A stretch of DNA of 64,000 bases, from NCBI GenBank assembly GCA_937897985.1, contig CALCBD010000065.1, positions 1 to 64,000 of the forward strand. The letters run 5' to 3'. The position numbers and the translations under genes are program-made. Shown here piece after piece: positions 7,336 through 17,400 of this stretch; positions within the stretch are counted from its first letter, which is position 1, and each line of letters begins with the position of its first letter. This DNA comes from an uncultured Paludibacter sp. (GTDB lineage: Bacteria; Bacteroidota; Bacteroidia; Bacteroidales; Paludibacteraceae). The notes beneath the pieces were generated by a model. The model did not search any database and was not told the DNA's origin. It was given only the letters and a program-made list of their open reading frames with translations.

Positions 7336-8679
7336 ATGAATTTAACATTGCTCACAGCCATTTCTCCTGTTGATGGTCGTTACCGTACCAAAACAGAAAC
7401 TTACGCCCTGTATTTTTCCGAATACGCTCTGATTCGCTATCGGGTGCTTGTTGAAGTAGAGTATTTTATAGCACTTTGTGAGATACCTCTGAAACAACTC
7501 GATACGGTTCCGGTAGAAATTTTTCCTAAACTCCGGGAAATTTACAACAATTTCACCGAATCCGATGCACAGGTCATTAAAGAAATTGAAAAAACCACTA
7601 ACCACGATGTAAAGGCGGTGGAGTATTTTCTGAAACAGAAATTTGATGTTTTAGGGCTCGGAGCTTATAAGGAATTTATTCATTTCGGATTAACTTCACA
7701 GGACATTAACAACACCTCAATTCCTCTTTCCATCAGGGAAGCACTCAACAAGGTATATCTGCCTGAAATGGACCAGGTATTAAAAACATTAAGCCACCTG
7801 GCAGATGAATGGAGGGATGTGTCGATGCTCGCAAAAACACACGGTCAGCCGGCTTCACCTACAAGACTGGGGAAAGAAATAATGGTTTATGTCAGCAGGC
7901 TGAACCAGCAAACTGATATTCTGAAAGCAATACCATGTTCGGCAAAATTCGGTGGGGCTACAGGAAATTACAATGCACACCTGGTAGCTTATCCATCTAT
8001 TGACTGGAAAAACTTCGGAAATAAATTTGTAGCCGAGAAACTCGGACTTGAACGGGAGCAGTGGACCACCCAGATTTCGAATTACGACAATATGGCAGCT
8101 CAGTTTGACGCTCTGAAACGTATCAACACCATTCTGATTGACCTTTGCCGGGACATCTGGACTTATGTCTCGATGGAATATTTCAAACAAAGAATTAAGG
8201 CGGGAGAAGTAGGATCTTCGGCGATGCCTCACAAAGTGAATCCGATTGATTTTGAAAATGCAGAAGGAAATCTTGGCATGGCCAATGCCATTTTCGGGTT
8301 TCTATCGGCCAAACTGCCTGTTTCACGCCTGCAAAGGGATTTGACTGACAGTACTGTACTGAGAAATGTAGGTGTCCCTTTTGCACATACTATGATTGCC
8401 ACTCAGAGCATTTTGAAAGGACTGAGCAAACTTCTGCTGAATGAAACGGCTATCTACCGCGATCTGGACAACACATGGGCTGTTGTAGCTGAAGGTATTC
8501 AAACCATTCTCAGACGCGAATCCTATCCCGAACCTTACGAGGCTCTGAAAGCACTTACACGTACCAATGAAGGAATTAACGAAAAATCTATTCGCGATTT
8601 TATTGATACCCTGAACGTGGAAGATACTGTAAAACAAGAGTTAAAGAGAATTACTCCGAGAAACTATACAGGAGTGTAA
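7336..8679 (+). CDS. purB: adenylosuccinate lyase
   Basis: 447 aa, fumarase/aspartase superfamily. It catalyses two steps of purine synthesis, cleaving SAICAR and adenylosuccinate and releasing fumarate. The superfamily signature SSAMPHKVNPIDFEN holds the mobile-loop catalytic serine (Ser294/Ser295). The general acid region KTHGQPASPT lies near residue 170. Length and signature fit the long E. coli-type PurB. It is followed directly by the repeat island, with no obvious intrinsic terminator of ordinary form. Confidence 0.96.
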   Translation: MNLTLLTAISPVDGRYRTKTETYALYFSEYALIRYRVLVEVEYFIALCEIPLKQLDTVPVEIFPKLREIYNNFTESDAQVIKEIEKTTNHDVKAVEYFLKQKFDVLGLGAYKEFIHFGLTSQDINNTSIPLSIREALNKVYLPEMDQVLKTLSHLADEWRDVSMLAKTHGQPASPTRLGKEIMVYVSRLNQQTDILKAIPCSAKFGGATGNYNAHLVAYPSIDWKNFGNKFVAEKLGLEREQWTTQISNYDNMAAQFDALKRINTILIDLCRDIWTYVSMEYFKQRIKAGEVGSSAMPHKVNPIDFENAEGNLGMANAIFGFLSAKLPVSRLQRDLTDSTVLRNVGVPFAHTMIATQSILKGLSKLLLNETAIYRDLDNTWAVVAEGIQTILRRESYPEPYEALKALTRTNEGINEKSIRDFIDTLNVEDTVKQELKRITPRNYTGV

Positions 8680-8689
8680 TATTGTTGTT

Positions 8690-8810
8690 GTTATTTGTTC
8701 CGCTTAATTTAATAATATTTATTTGCCTTCGGCGTTATTGATTGTTATTTGCTTCGCTTTATTTATGGTTATTTTGCTTCGCGTTATTTATTATAATTTG
8801 CTCTGCGGGC
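8690..8810 (-). repeat. left arm of the mini-hairpin repeat island (inverted)
   Basis: T-rich on the plus strand; read on the minus strand it is the same family as the right arm at 9587-9850. Mini-hairpins: GCCTTCGGC (8725-8733), GCTTCGC (8751-8757), GCTTCGC (8776-8782) and GCTCTGCGGGC (8800-8810, with one G-T pair). They are spaced 24-26 bp apart with linkers that read ATAACNATAAATAA on the minus strand. On that strand the loops are GAA, GAA, GAA and GCA. Confidence 0.8.
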
Positions 8811-8873
8811 GTTATAATATTTATTTTATTTATTTATCATCGAAGTATGACAAAAAAACACAAAGAAATAACA

Positions 8874-9131
8874 GGCGTAGCCCAAATAACAACTAATAAC
8901 AGGCGTAGCCTAAACAACAACTAATAACGGGCGTAGCCCAAACAACAAATAACAGGCGTAGCCTAAACAACAACAAATAACAGGCGTAGCCCAAACAACA
9001 AATAACAGGCGAAGCCCAAACAACTAATAACAGGCGTAGCCTAAACAACAACTAATAACGGGCGAAGCACAAACAACAACAACAACAAATAACAGGCGTA
9101 GCCCAAATAACAACAAATAACAGGCGAAGCC
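8874..9131 (+). repeat. central GGC-GNA-GCC mini-hairpin array, 10 units
   Basis: Ten units of GGCGTAGCC or GGCGAAGCC, starting near 8874, 8902, 8930, 8955, 8983, 9008, 9033, 9061, 9095 and 9123. They are separated by A/C-rich linkers such as CAAACAACAAATAACA. In two units the stem has an extra G at the left: the unit at 8929 keeps pairing (GGGC/GCCC) and the one at 9060 has a mismatch. Spacing is 25-28 bp, apart from one wider gap of about 34 bp. The loops are GTA or GAA, both GNA-type, which are known to form very stable three-base loops. An apparent 60-aa frame at 8742-8924 runs through repeats and is not credible as a gene. Confidence 0.9.
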
Positions 9132-9174
9132 GTAAAAAAAACCTGAATTACTAACATCAATAAAAAATACTACT

Positions 9175-9582
9175 ATGAAATTTGAAGATTTGGAAGTTTA
9201 TAAAATTTCGATGGAATTATCTGATAAGGTTTGGACGATTGTAGAAAAATGGGATTTTTTTAAGAAAGATACAATCGGCAAGCAATTAGTTCGGGCTGTT
9301 GATTCAGTAAGTGCAAATATCAGCGAAGGTTTTGGTAGAAATACCTTCAGAGATCAGCGCTGTTTCTATTACTATTCGCGTGGTTCACTTTACGAAAGCA
9401 AAACATGGATAATTAAAGCCTATCGCCGTAATATTATCGATCAAAAAACTTATTATGAACTTTTGGCAGCATTTAATTTATTAGGAGTTAAATTGAACAA
9501 CTTTATCACTTCTACCACAAAATTAATGAATGAAGCCAGACAACAGGAAGCAAATAATCAGGACAAAAACATAAGTCAATAA
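9175..9582 (+). CDS. four-helix-bundle protein (S23/IVP, Avd-like superfamily)
   Basis: 135 aa. Matches the small four-helix-bundle family first described from intervening sequences in 23S rRNA genes and structurally related to the accessory protein Avd of diversity-generating retroelements. Family features: F-x-DLEVYK at the start, GKQLVRAVDSVSANISEGFGR near residues 38-58, and the SRGSLYES helix near 72-79. Its last 12 residues are polar. No rRNA gene or reverse transcriptase is in the window, so it is a free-standing copy. It sits inside an island of mini-hairpin repeats: the central array ends 43 bp before its start and the right arm begins just after its stop. That placement suggests the repeats and gene belong together, but its role is unknown. 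Confidence 0.85.
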   Translation: MKFEDLEVYKISMELSDKVWTIVEKWDFFKKDTIGKQLVRAVDSVSANISEGFGRNTFRDQRCFYYYSRGSLYESKTWIIKAYRRNIIDQKTYYELLAAFNLLGVKLNNFITSTTKLMNEARQQEANNQDKNISQ

Positions 9583-9586
9583 TAAC

Positions 9587-9850
9587 ACCAAAGGTAAATA
9601 ACTATAAATAAAGCCACTGGCAAATAACTATAAATAACGTCCGAAGGACAAATAACCATAAATAACGCGAAGCAAAATAACAATCAATAACGCCGCAGGC
9701 AAATAACTATAAATAACGTTCGAAGGACAAATAACCATAAATAACGCCACTGGCAAATAACCATAAATAACGTTCGAAGGACAAATAACCATAAATAACG
9801 CGAAGCAAAATAACAATCAACAACGCCGCAGGCAAACAACAATAAAACAA
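9587..9850 (+). repeat. right arm of the mini-hairpin repeat island, 10 units
   Basis: Mini-hairpins, in order: ACCAAAGGT (9587), GCCACTGGC (9613), GTCCGAAGGAC (9639), GCGAAGC (9667), GCCGCAGGC (9692), GTTCGAAGGAC (9718), GCCACTGGC (9746), GTTCGAAGGAC (9772), GCGAAGC (9800), GCCGCAGGC (9825). Starts are 25-28 bp apart with AAATAACCATAAATAAC-type linkers. Stems differ in sequence but stay paired (GCC/GGC, GTCC/GGAC, GC/GC), allowing one G-T pair. The block 9613-9700 is repeated at 9746-9833 with few changes, so the arm grew by a 133-bp duplication. It fills the gap up to the ABC exporter start. Confidence 0.9.
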
Positions 9851-9868
9851 AGGCAAACAACTAAAATA

Positions 9869-11710
9869 ATGAACAACTTCCTCATATTACTCAAAAGATT
9901 TGTACCGCCCTACAAAAAATACGTAGTGCTGAGTGTGTCACTCAATTTAATTTCAACAATCTTCAGTCTGTTCTCCTTTGCAGCCATAATTCCGGTGTTG
10001 CGGATTCTTTTTAAGCTTGATGAAAACACTGTTGAAATCTACCGCAACTGGACATGGAATGACAGTATATCCAACATTGCATCAGCATTAAAAAATAATT
10101 TATTTTATGGCATAGAGCAAATGATTCAGCAGGTAGGTCCGAACATATCTTTGTTATATCTGGGATTATTTTTAATTATCATGACCGCCTTTAAAGTAGG
10201 AACAGCATATTTCGGTTCGTACTTTATGATACCAATCAGAATGGGAGTTGTACGCGATTTGAGAAATCAATTGTACCGCAAGATTGTAAGTCTCCCAATA
10301 GGTTTCTTTTCGGAAGAACGAAAAGGAGATATCATGTCACGTATGATGAATGATGTGAATGAAGTGGAAATATCCATTATGAGCTCGCTCGAACTGATGT
10401 TTAAAAACCCGGTCATCATACTCATCTACCTGGGAGTGATGCTGGCAATGAGCTGGCAGCTTACATTGTTCGTTCTTTTACTATTACCTGTAAGCGGCTG
10501 GTTGATAGGCAGAATTGGCCGCAACCTTAAAACCTCATCCAATACCGGTCAGGTGCAAACAGGTGAAATGCTATCGCAAATTGAAGAAACCATTGGAGGA
10601 TTACGTGTCATTAAAGCATTCAATGCCGAGCGAAAAGTAGAAGAAAGATTCGGAAAACTGAATGAAAAAATCCGGAAAACATTTACTGGCCTGCACAGGC
10701 GATACAACCTTGCACATCCGCTCGGCGAACTGATCGGAACAGCTGTAATTGCAATATTACTTTGGTTTGGTGGTGTGTTGATTGTTGGCAATAACAGTTC
10801 AATCAGTGCCGCTGAATTCATTTACTATATTGTCATCTTTTACAGCATCATTGCCCCGGCCAAAGACTTATCGAAAGCTGCTTACAGTATCCGGAAAGGA
10901 TTAGCTTCGCTCGATCGGGTCGACAAGATACTCAACACCGAAAACAGCATCACTGAGCCCGAAAATCCACTCAAAATGGATGCTTTTGGCAAGGAAATCA
11001 GTTTCAGGAACGTGAGTTTTCGTTACCAGTCCGATTGGGTTTTGCAGGACATTAACCTGACCATACCAAAAGGAAAGACAATCGCGCTGGTAGGACAATC
11101 AGGCTCCGGAAAATCCACATTGGTTGATTTGGTTCCCAGGTATTACGACCCCGAAAAAGGACAAATCCTTATTGATGGCATTGACATTAAAAAGCTCAGA
11201 ACACGCGACATCCGTTCACAACTCGGCAATGTAAATCAGGAGGCAATTCTGTTTAACGACACATTTTACAACAACATTACCTTTGGCGTTGAAAATGCAA
11301 CCATGGAACAGGTCATCGAAGCTGCGGGGATAGCAAATGCACATGAATTTATTATGGCTACCGAAAACGGATACGAAACCAATATCGGCGATCGCGGAAA
11401 TAAACTTTCAGGTGGTCAGCGTCAGCGCATCAGTATTGCGAGGGCCATTCTCAAAAATCCGCCAATTTTAATCCTTGATGAAGCCACTTCTTCGCTCGAC
11501 ACCGAATCGGAAAAATTAGTTCAGGAAGCGATTGAAAATCTGATGCAGAACCGTACCACCCTGGTTGTTGCACATCGTTTATCCACCATAAAACGGGCAG
11601 ATGAAATTTGTGTCATGAGCGAAGGAAAAATTGTGGAACGTGGTAAACATGATGAACTGATCGAACTCAACGGAATTTACAAACGTTTAGTAGATATGCA
11701 GTCATTCTGA
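9869..11710 (+). CDS. MsbA-type ABC exporter (fused permease-ATPase)
   Basis: 613 aa half-transporter. Six membrane helices occupy about residues 15-325, and the nucleotide-binding domain runs from about 370. Walker A GQSGSGKST is near residues 409-417, the signature LSGGQRQR near 515, Walker B ILILDEATSSLD near 535, and the switch His in AHRLST near 568. It works as a homodimer or heterodimer in the inner membrane. Lipid A-core flipping is the likely role by resemblance to MsbA, but lipid or drug export by a related family cannot be excluded. The stretch before it is entirely repeat, so its promoter must lie within or beyond the repeat island. Confidence 0.9.
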   Translation: MNNFLILLKRFVPPYKKYVVLSVSLNLISTIFSLFSFAAIIPVLRILFKLDENTVEIYRNWTWNDSISNIASALKNNLFYGIEQMIQQVGPNISLLYLGLFLIIMTAFKVGTAYFGSYFMIPIRMGVVRDLRNQLYRKIVSLPIGFFSEERKGDIMSRMMNDVNEVEISIMSSLELMFKNPVIILIYLGVMLAMSWQLTLFVLLLLPVSGWLIGRIGRNLKTSSNTGQVQTGEMLSQIEETIGGLRVIKAFNAERKVEERFGKLNEKIRKTFTGLHRRYNLAHPLGELIGTAVIAILLWFGGVLIVGNNSSISAAEFIYYIVIFYSIIAPAKDLSKAAYSIRKGLASLDRVDKILNTENSITEPENPLKMDAFGKEISFRNVSFRYQSDWVLQDINLTIPKGKTIALVGQSGSGKSTLVDLVPRYYDPEKGQILIDGIDIKKLRTRDIRSQLGNVNQEAILFNDTFYNNITFGVENATMEQVIEAAGIANAHEFIMATENGYETNIGDRGNKLSGGQRQRISIARAILKNPPILILDEATSSLDTESEKLVQEAIENLMQNRTTLVVAHRLSTIKRADEICVMSEGKIVERGKHDELIELNGIYKRLVDMQSF

Positions 11711-11980
11711 TTTTCTGAAATGATGTTCAGGTTGATTTTTATATTCATATCTCAATTTAAAGAAAAAAACCTGACTGTTTTTCGAAACGGACATAAACAG
11801 CACCAAACCGGTAATGCGAAAAATTCTCTTTAAAAGTCCGGCCTTATTTTAGTCTGTACATGTTAACCGCATGAACACCTGTATGAAAAGGTTTTCGTCA
11901 ACCTGAACATGATTATCGCGGGTACAATACCGGAAATTTTGCGTCCTCATTTTATGTGTTTGTGTAAAAAATAACATGAA
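11711..11980. other. non-coding gap upstream of the glycan locus
   Basis: 270 bp with no gene. A TGTGTTTG at 11955-11962 is one base off the -7 consensus TAnnTTTG and lies 18 bp before the GH95 start, so it is a weak promoter candidate. I cannot identify an operator for the locus regulator. Confidence 0.4.
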
Positions 11981-14428
11981 ATGAAAAAATCAATCATATC
12001 GCTGATCATTTTAAGCATTAGTATATCATTAGCATATACTCAACCAAATGAATATAAACTTTGGTACAACAGACCGGCTCAGGTTTGGACCGAAGCTTTA
12101 CCCCTGGGAAACGGGCGGTTGGGAGCAATGGTTTTCGGGAATCCGGCTATCGAGCAAATCCAGCTGAATGAAGAAAATATATGGGCTGGCAGTCCGAACA
12201 ACAATGCCAATCCGCTGGCTCTTGAATATATTCCAAAAGTGCGCGATCTGGTATTTGCAGGTAAATATACCGAAGCCGAAACACTTGCCACCGAAAAGGT
12301 TATGTCGCAAACTAACCACGGAATGCCTTATCAGACTTTCGGAGACTTACGCATTTCATTTCCCGGACACAGTTGTTATACTGATTATTACCGCGATTTG
12401 AATCTTGATTCGGCCTGTGCAACAATTCGTTATAAAGTGGATGGGGTGAATTATAAGCGCGAAATATTTACTTCATTTACCAATCAGGTAGTAATAATCA
12501 GATTAACTGCTGACAAAAAGAACAAAATCACTTTCAATGCGCAGCTTACTTCACCACAACAGGATATTTTTATCGCTACCGAAGGAAATGAAATTGTGCT
12601 CAGCGGAATTACACCCACTCACGAAAGACAAAAAGGGAAAATCAGGTTCAACGGCAGACTTTCAGCATCCGTCACCGATGGTAAAATGTTTTGTAAGGAT
12701 GGGGTTTTATCAGTCGAAAATGCTAATGAAGTAATCCTGTATGTTTCCATTGCCACCAATTTTGTAAACTACAAAGACATCACTGCCGATGAAAATCTGC
12801 GTTCGGAAACTTATCTGAAAAATGCCATGAAAGTGGATTACGAAAACGCAAAACGTTCACATATCGCTTATTTCCAAAAATTTATGAAACGTTCTTCGCT
12901 CGATCTTGGACCCAATATATCGGGCGAAACCACCGACTTACGTATCGAACATTTCGCCGAAACCAACGATGCTCATTTGGTTGCTACTTATTATAAATTC
13001 GGAAGATATCTGCTGATTTGTTCATCACAGCCGGGTGGTCAGGCTGCCAATCTTCAGGGAATCTGGAATGACAAAATGCTGCCATCGTGGGACAGCAAAT
13101 ACACTACAAATATCAATCTTGAAATGAACTACTGGCCTGCCGAAGTCACTAATCTTTCTGAACTCAGCGAACCACTCTTCAGGCTGATAAGAGAAGTGAG
13201 TGAAAGCGGACATCAAACTGCAGGAGTCATGTACGGTGCCGACGGATGGGTTTTACATCACAATACCGATATCTGGCGTATTACCGGACCGGTAGACCGG
13301 GCTGCATCCGGAATGTGGCCGGGTGGAGGAGCCTGGTTAAGCAATCATCTGTGGGAACATTATCTTTATACAGGCGACAGGGATTTTCTTCGTTCCGTAT
13401 ATCCCGTCATAAAAGGGGCAGCTGTATTTTTCGACCGGATCATGATAACCGAACCCATCAACAACTGGCTGGTGGTTTGCCCCTCTAACTCGCCCGAAAA
13501 CACACATGCCGGAAGCGATGGCAAAGCAACGATTGCAGGCGGAGTGACGATGGATAACGAATTGATATCCAATTTATTTAACATTATTATTGAAAGTTCG
13601 CACATACTTGGTACAGACGCTGAATTCGCAGCAAAACTCAAAATCAACCTTTCGAAAATGCCACCCATGCAAATTGGCAAATGGGGACAATTACAGGAAT
13701 GGATGTTCGATTGGGATAACCCGAAAGACATCCACCGGCATGTTTCTCATCTCTGGGGCCTTTACCCCGGCAACCAGATTTCACCTTACCGTACTCCCGC
13801 TTTGTTTGATGCTGCACGCACTTCGCTCATTGCCCGCGGCGACCCTTCTACAGGCTGGAGCATGGGATGGAAAGTATGTTTATGGGCCCGTTTGCTCGAT
13901 GGAGATCATGCTTACAAGCTTATCACCAACCAGCTTTCAATCGTACGTAACGAACCAAAAACAGGAGGAACTTATCCCAATCTGTTTGATGCACATCCGC
14001 CTTTTCAGATCGATGGCAACTTTGGCTGCACGGCCGGCATTGCCGAAATGCTGATGCAAAGTCACGATGGTTTTATTTATTTGCTACCGGCTTTACCCTC
14101 AGTGTGGAAAAAAGGAGAAGTAAGTGGCTTAATGGCCCGGGGAGGTTTCGAAACAGATATTAAATGGGATGATGGAAAAATTGAAAAGGTAGTCATACAT
14201 TCGTGGAATGGCGGAAATTGCCGTTTGCGTAGCAACACCCCTCTGTTTTGCAAAGGACTGAAACCGGCAAAAGATACAAATCAGAACGTGCTATTCAGGA
14301 TGGCAGCAAACCCGAAGGTCATTGATCACCGATCGACTAAGGCAAAACCTGTTGTTTTGAAAAAAACATATTTATATGATCTGGAAACTGAAAAAGGAAA
14401 AGAATATATTTTGAAACCCGGAAAATGA
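11981..14428 (+). CDS. GH95 family alpha-L-fucosidase/galactosidase, secreted
   Basis: 815 aa with an N-terminal signal peptide of about 20 residues and no lipobox, so probably periplasmic. Domain order is the GH95 one: N-terminal beta-sandwich (from LWYNRPAQVWTEALPLGNG, with LNEENIWAGSP), linker helices, an (alpha/alpha)6 catalytic barrel, and a C-terminal beta domain. Conserved active-site elements: the two Asn of TTNINLEMNYW (Asn377, Asn379), which activate water in this family, the HVSHLWGLYPG segment, and Asp678 in FQIDGNFG. The family is inverting and removes alpha-1,2-L-fucose or the related alpha-L-galactose. Its end overlaps the next gene by 4 bp (ATGA), so the two are translationally coupled. 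Confidence 0.93.
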   Translation: MKKSIISLIILSISISLAYTQPNEYKLWYNRPAQVWTEALPLGNGRLGAMVFGNPAIEQIQLNEENIWAGSPNNNANPLALEYIPKVRDLVFAGKYTEAETLATEKVMSQTNHGMPYQTFGDLRISFPGHSCYTDYYRDLNLDSACATIRYKVDGVNYKREIFTSFTNQVVIIRLTADKKNKITFNAQLTSPQQDIFIATEGNEIVLSGITPTHERQKGKIRFNGRLSASVTDGKMFCKDGVLSVENANEVILYVSIATNFVNYKDITADENLRSETYLKNAMKVDYENAKRSHIAYFQKFMKRSSLDLGPNISGETTDLRIEHFAETNDAHLVATYYKFGRYLLICSSQPGGQAANLQGIWNDKMLPSWDSKYTTNINLEMNYWPAEVTNLSELSEPLFRLIREVSESGHQTAGVMYGADGWVLHHNTDIWRITGPVDRAASGMWPGGGAWLSNHLWEHYLYTGDRDFLRSVYPVIKGAAVFFDRIMITEPINNWLVVCPSNSPENTHAGSDGKATIAGGVTMDNELISNLFNIIIESSHILGTDAEFAAKLKINLSKMPPMQIGKWGQLQEWMFDWDNPKDIHRHVSHLWGLYPGNQISPYRTPALFDAARTSLIARGDPSTGWSMGWKVCLWARLLDGDHAYKLITNQLSIVRNEPKTGGTYPNLFDAHPPFQIDGNFGCTAGIAEMLMQSHDGFIYLLPALPSVWKKGEVSGLMARGGFETDIKWDDGKIEKVVIHSWNGGNCRLRSNTPLFCKGLKPAKDTNQNVLFRMAANPKVIDHRSTKAKPVVLKKTYLYDLETEKGKEYILKPGK

Positions 14429-17400
14429 AAAAAATTCAGCTTATTTCAGCCCTTTTAGTACTTACAGTATTGTCGCAAGCTCAACCGGCACTATTGAAAC
14501 ACTTCAGAAATCCATCCGGAGAAGCCAAACCATGGACGTTTTGGTACTGGATGCATGGTGCTGTTTCGAAAGAAGGCATAAAGGCAGATCTCACTGCAAT
14601 GCACGAAACCGGCCTGGGAGGTGCGTATCTGATGCCTATCCGCGGAGTGGAAAATTCAAAATACCCGCATCCGTTAAATCAGCTTTCGCCCGAATGGTGG
14701 AATATGGTAAAATATAGTTTTCAGATAGCCGATAGCCTGGGCTTAAAAATGGGAATGCACATTTCCGATGGTTTTGCACTGGCGGGCGGACCCTGGATTA
14801 CTCCTGCCGAATCAATGCAAAAAGTTGTTTTTACCGACACTATCATTAAAGGTGGTGGCATCAAAAACCTGAAACTGAAGCAACCCGAAACCAATCTGAA
14901 TTTTTATCAGGACATTGTTATATATGCTTTTCCGGTTAATGAAGCTCCTGTCAGCAACCGTTTCACAGTGAAATCAGATTTACCGGATGACACTGTTCCG
15001 TTTTCTGTTTACGGTAAGGATTTTCGTTCAGAGCTGCCCTGCAAAATCGATTACAGGTTCGAAAAACCGTTCACTCTGCGAAGTATTGAAATAAGTCCTG
15101 CAGGCAACAACTTTCAATCGCAGCGACTTCAGATTTTATCGGGCAATGATGGAATAAACTTTTTTCCTGTAAAACAGCTCGTTCCTCCGCGTCAGGGTTG
15201 GCAAAACAGCGGATTCAACACCACATTTTCTGTTGCTCCCACCACTGCAAAATATTTCAGGCTGAGCTGGAACCCCGAAAGCACCGAACCCGGAAGTGAA
15301 GAAGCTGATGCTGCCAAATGGAAACCAATACTAAAAATAAAAAATATCAAACTCAGTTCGTCAGCACGGATCAATGGCTGGGAAGGCAAAACCGGTCTGG
15401 TATGGCGAATAGCAGGTGAAACAACCGCTACCGAAGTTTCAGCAGACGATTGTATTCAGGTGGAGAAGCTCATTGACCTGACAACATCTTTTGTCAACGG
15501 GCAACTTAACTGCCGGCTTCCGAAAGGCAACTGGCGGATTCTGCGCCTGGGTCATACTTCGACAGGCACAACGAATGCCACCGGCGGTGGCGGTAAAGGA
15601 CCGGAATGTGATAAATTTTCGAAAACAGCTGTCCAAAAACAATTTGACAACTGGTTTGGCGCTGCTTTTTCAAAAACAGACAGTGTCACAGCCCATCGCG
15701 TTTTGAAAATGATGCACATCGACAGCTGGGAATGCGGGAGTCAGAACTGGAGTGATAATTTCCTGAACGAGTTTCATTCACGGAGGGGATATGATTTAAA
15801 ACTTTACATGCCCTTATTTGCAGGATTTCCCATTGAAAGTGCCGAAAAATCGGAAACGGTGCTTCGCGATATCCGTACAACCATTTCCGAATTGGTCAAT
15901 GACGTGTTTTTCAGTGTGATGGTCAGCAACGCAAAGGCAATGGGCTGCGAAACTTCGGCAGAAAGTATTGCACCTACTTTTACAAGCGATGGAATGAAAC
16001 ATTTCAAAACTGTGGACAGACCTATGGGCGAATTCTGGCTGTACAGTCCTACTCATGACAAACCCAACGACATGCTCGACGCTATCAGCGGTGCTCATAT
16101 TTACGGAAAGAAAATTATTCAGGCCGAAGGTTTTACTCAGCTTCGTACCAACTGGAATGAATACCCTGCTATGCTGAAACCACTGCTCGACAGAAATTTT
16201 GCATTAGGTTTAAACAAGCTGTTTTTTCATGTTTTTGTACATAATCCATACACCGGCAAAGCTCCCGGACTTACACTTGATGGTATCGGCCTTTATTTCC
16301 AGCGTGAACAAACCTGGTGGAAACAGGGAAAAGCATTTGTTGACTATATTGCCCGCTGCCAGACTCTGCTTCAATACGGCAATCCTGTTGTGGATATTGC
16401 GGTTTTCAACGGAGAGGAAATTCCGAATCGGGCGCTGACTCCCGATAAAGTTGTGAAACTATTGCCTGAGCTGGCAGGTAAAAAAAGATTGGAAAGGGAG
16501 CTCAACAGGCTTTCGAATAAAGGGCAACCAATGATTGAATCTCCGGCAGGAGTATTTCATGCTGCGAATATCCTGAAAGCCGAAGACTGGATAAACCCGC
16601 TCAACGGCTATGCTTACGACACTTTCAACAGGGAGGCACTACTCTCGTCGGTAGCCGAAGACGGGAAGTTGAAACCGGCCGGAGGTTTAATGTACAACGT
16701 TTTAGTGCTGAATCAATCACCTGAGCAGCCATTTTCTGATAAAATAAATCAAAAAATATCTGAACTTGAAAAAGCAGGTGTTCAGGTTATTAAGAATTCA
16801 AAATATACTGACATTATCAAACCTGACATCATTGTGCCCGAAAATATAGCCTGGACACACCGAACAGGGACTGAAGGCGATGTGTATTTTATTTCAAATC
16901 AGGAAAATAACACACGGGATATTGAACTTACACTTCGGTGCATAGCTAAAGAAATCACGGTATGGGATCCTGTAACTGCCGTTGTAGAGTCGGTTGATCA
17001 TTTGTCAGTAACAGAAAACCAATCCGGAATAAAACTTTGTCTGGCTCCATATCAGTCTGTTTTTGTTGTTTGCTCCGATTCAGATTTCAAATCATGTAAA
17101 GCACCGGTTTCGAAGCCTGTATCGACATGCCTGAACCTTAAATGGACCGTTGAGTTTTTGAAGAACGGTCAGAAAGCGGCATCAACTGAGTTATTTGACT
17201 GGAGCAAACACGACAACCCGTTAATAAGATTTTATTCAGGTACTGCGCTTTATAAAAGCAGTTTTACATGGTTAAATACACAAACAAAAGCCTTACTCAA
17301 CCTGGGAAAAGTCTGCAACCTCGCCGGAGTTAGTATCAACGGCATCGATTGTGGCACCGTATGGACGGCACCTTACGAAACAGATATTACCAAAGCTTTA

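Noticed and set aside
8742..8924. 60-codon hydrophobic plus-strand frame after purB
   Set aside because: It runs through the left hairpin arm and into the central array; its composition is dictated by the T-rich repeats and it has no family resemblance.
9175..9582. Diversity-generating retroelement accessory gene (avd)
   Set aside because: The family is related, but there is no reverse transcriptase, template repeat or variable target gene in the window.
9628..9816. 62-codon minus-strand frame with repeated VIYGYLP-like residues
   Set aside because: It is the translation of the right hairpin arm; the peptide repeat simply mirrors the DNA linkers and there is no plausible start context.
8690..9860. 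CRISPR array around the four-helix-bundle gene
   Set aside because: Repeats are short hairpins with near-constant A-rich linkers rather than direct repeats with unique spacers, and no cas genes are present.
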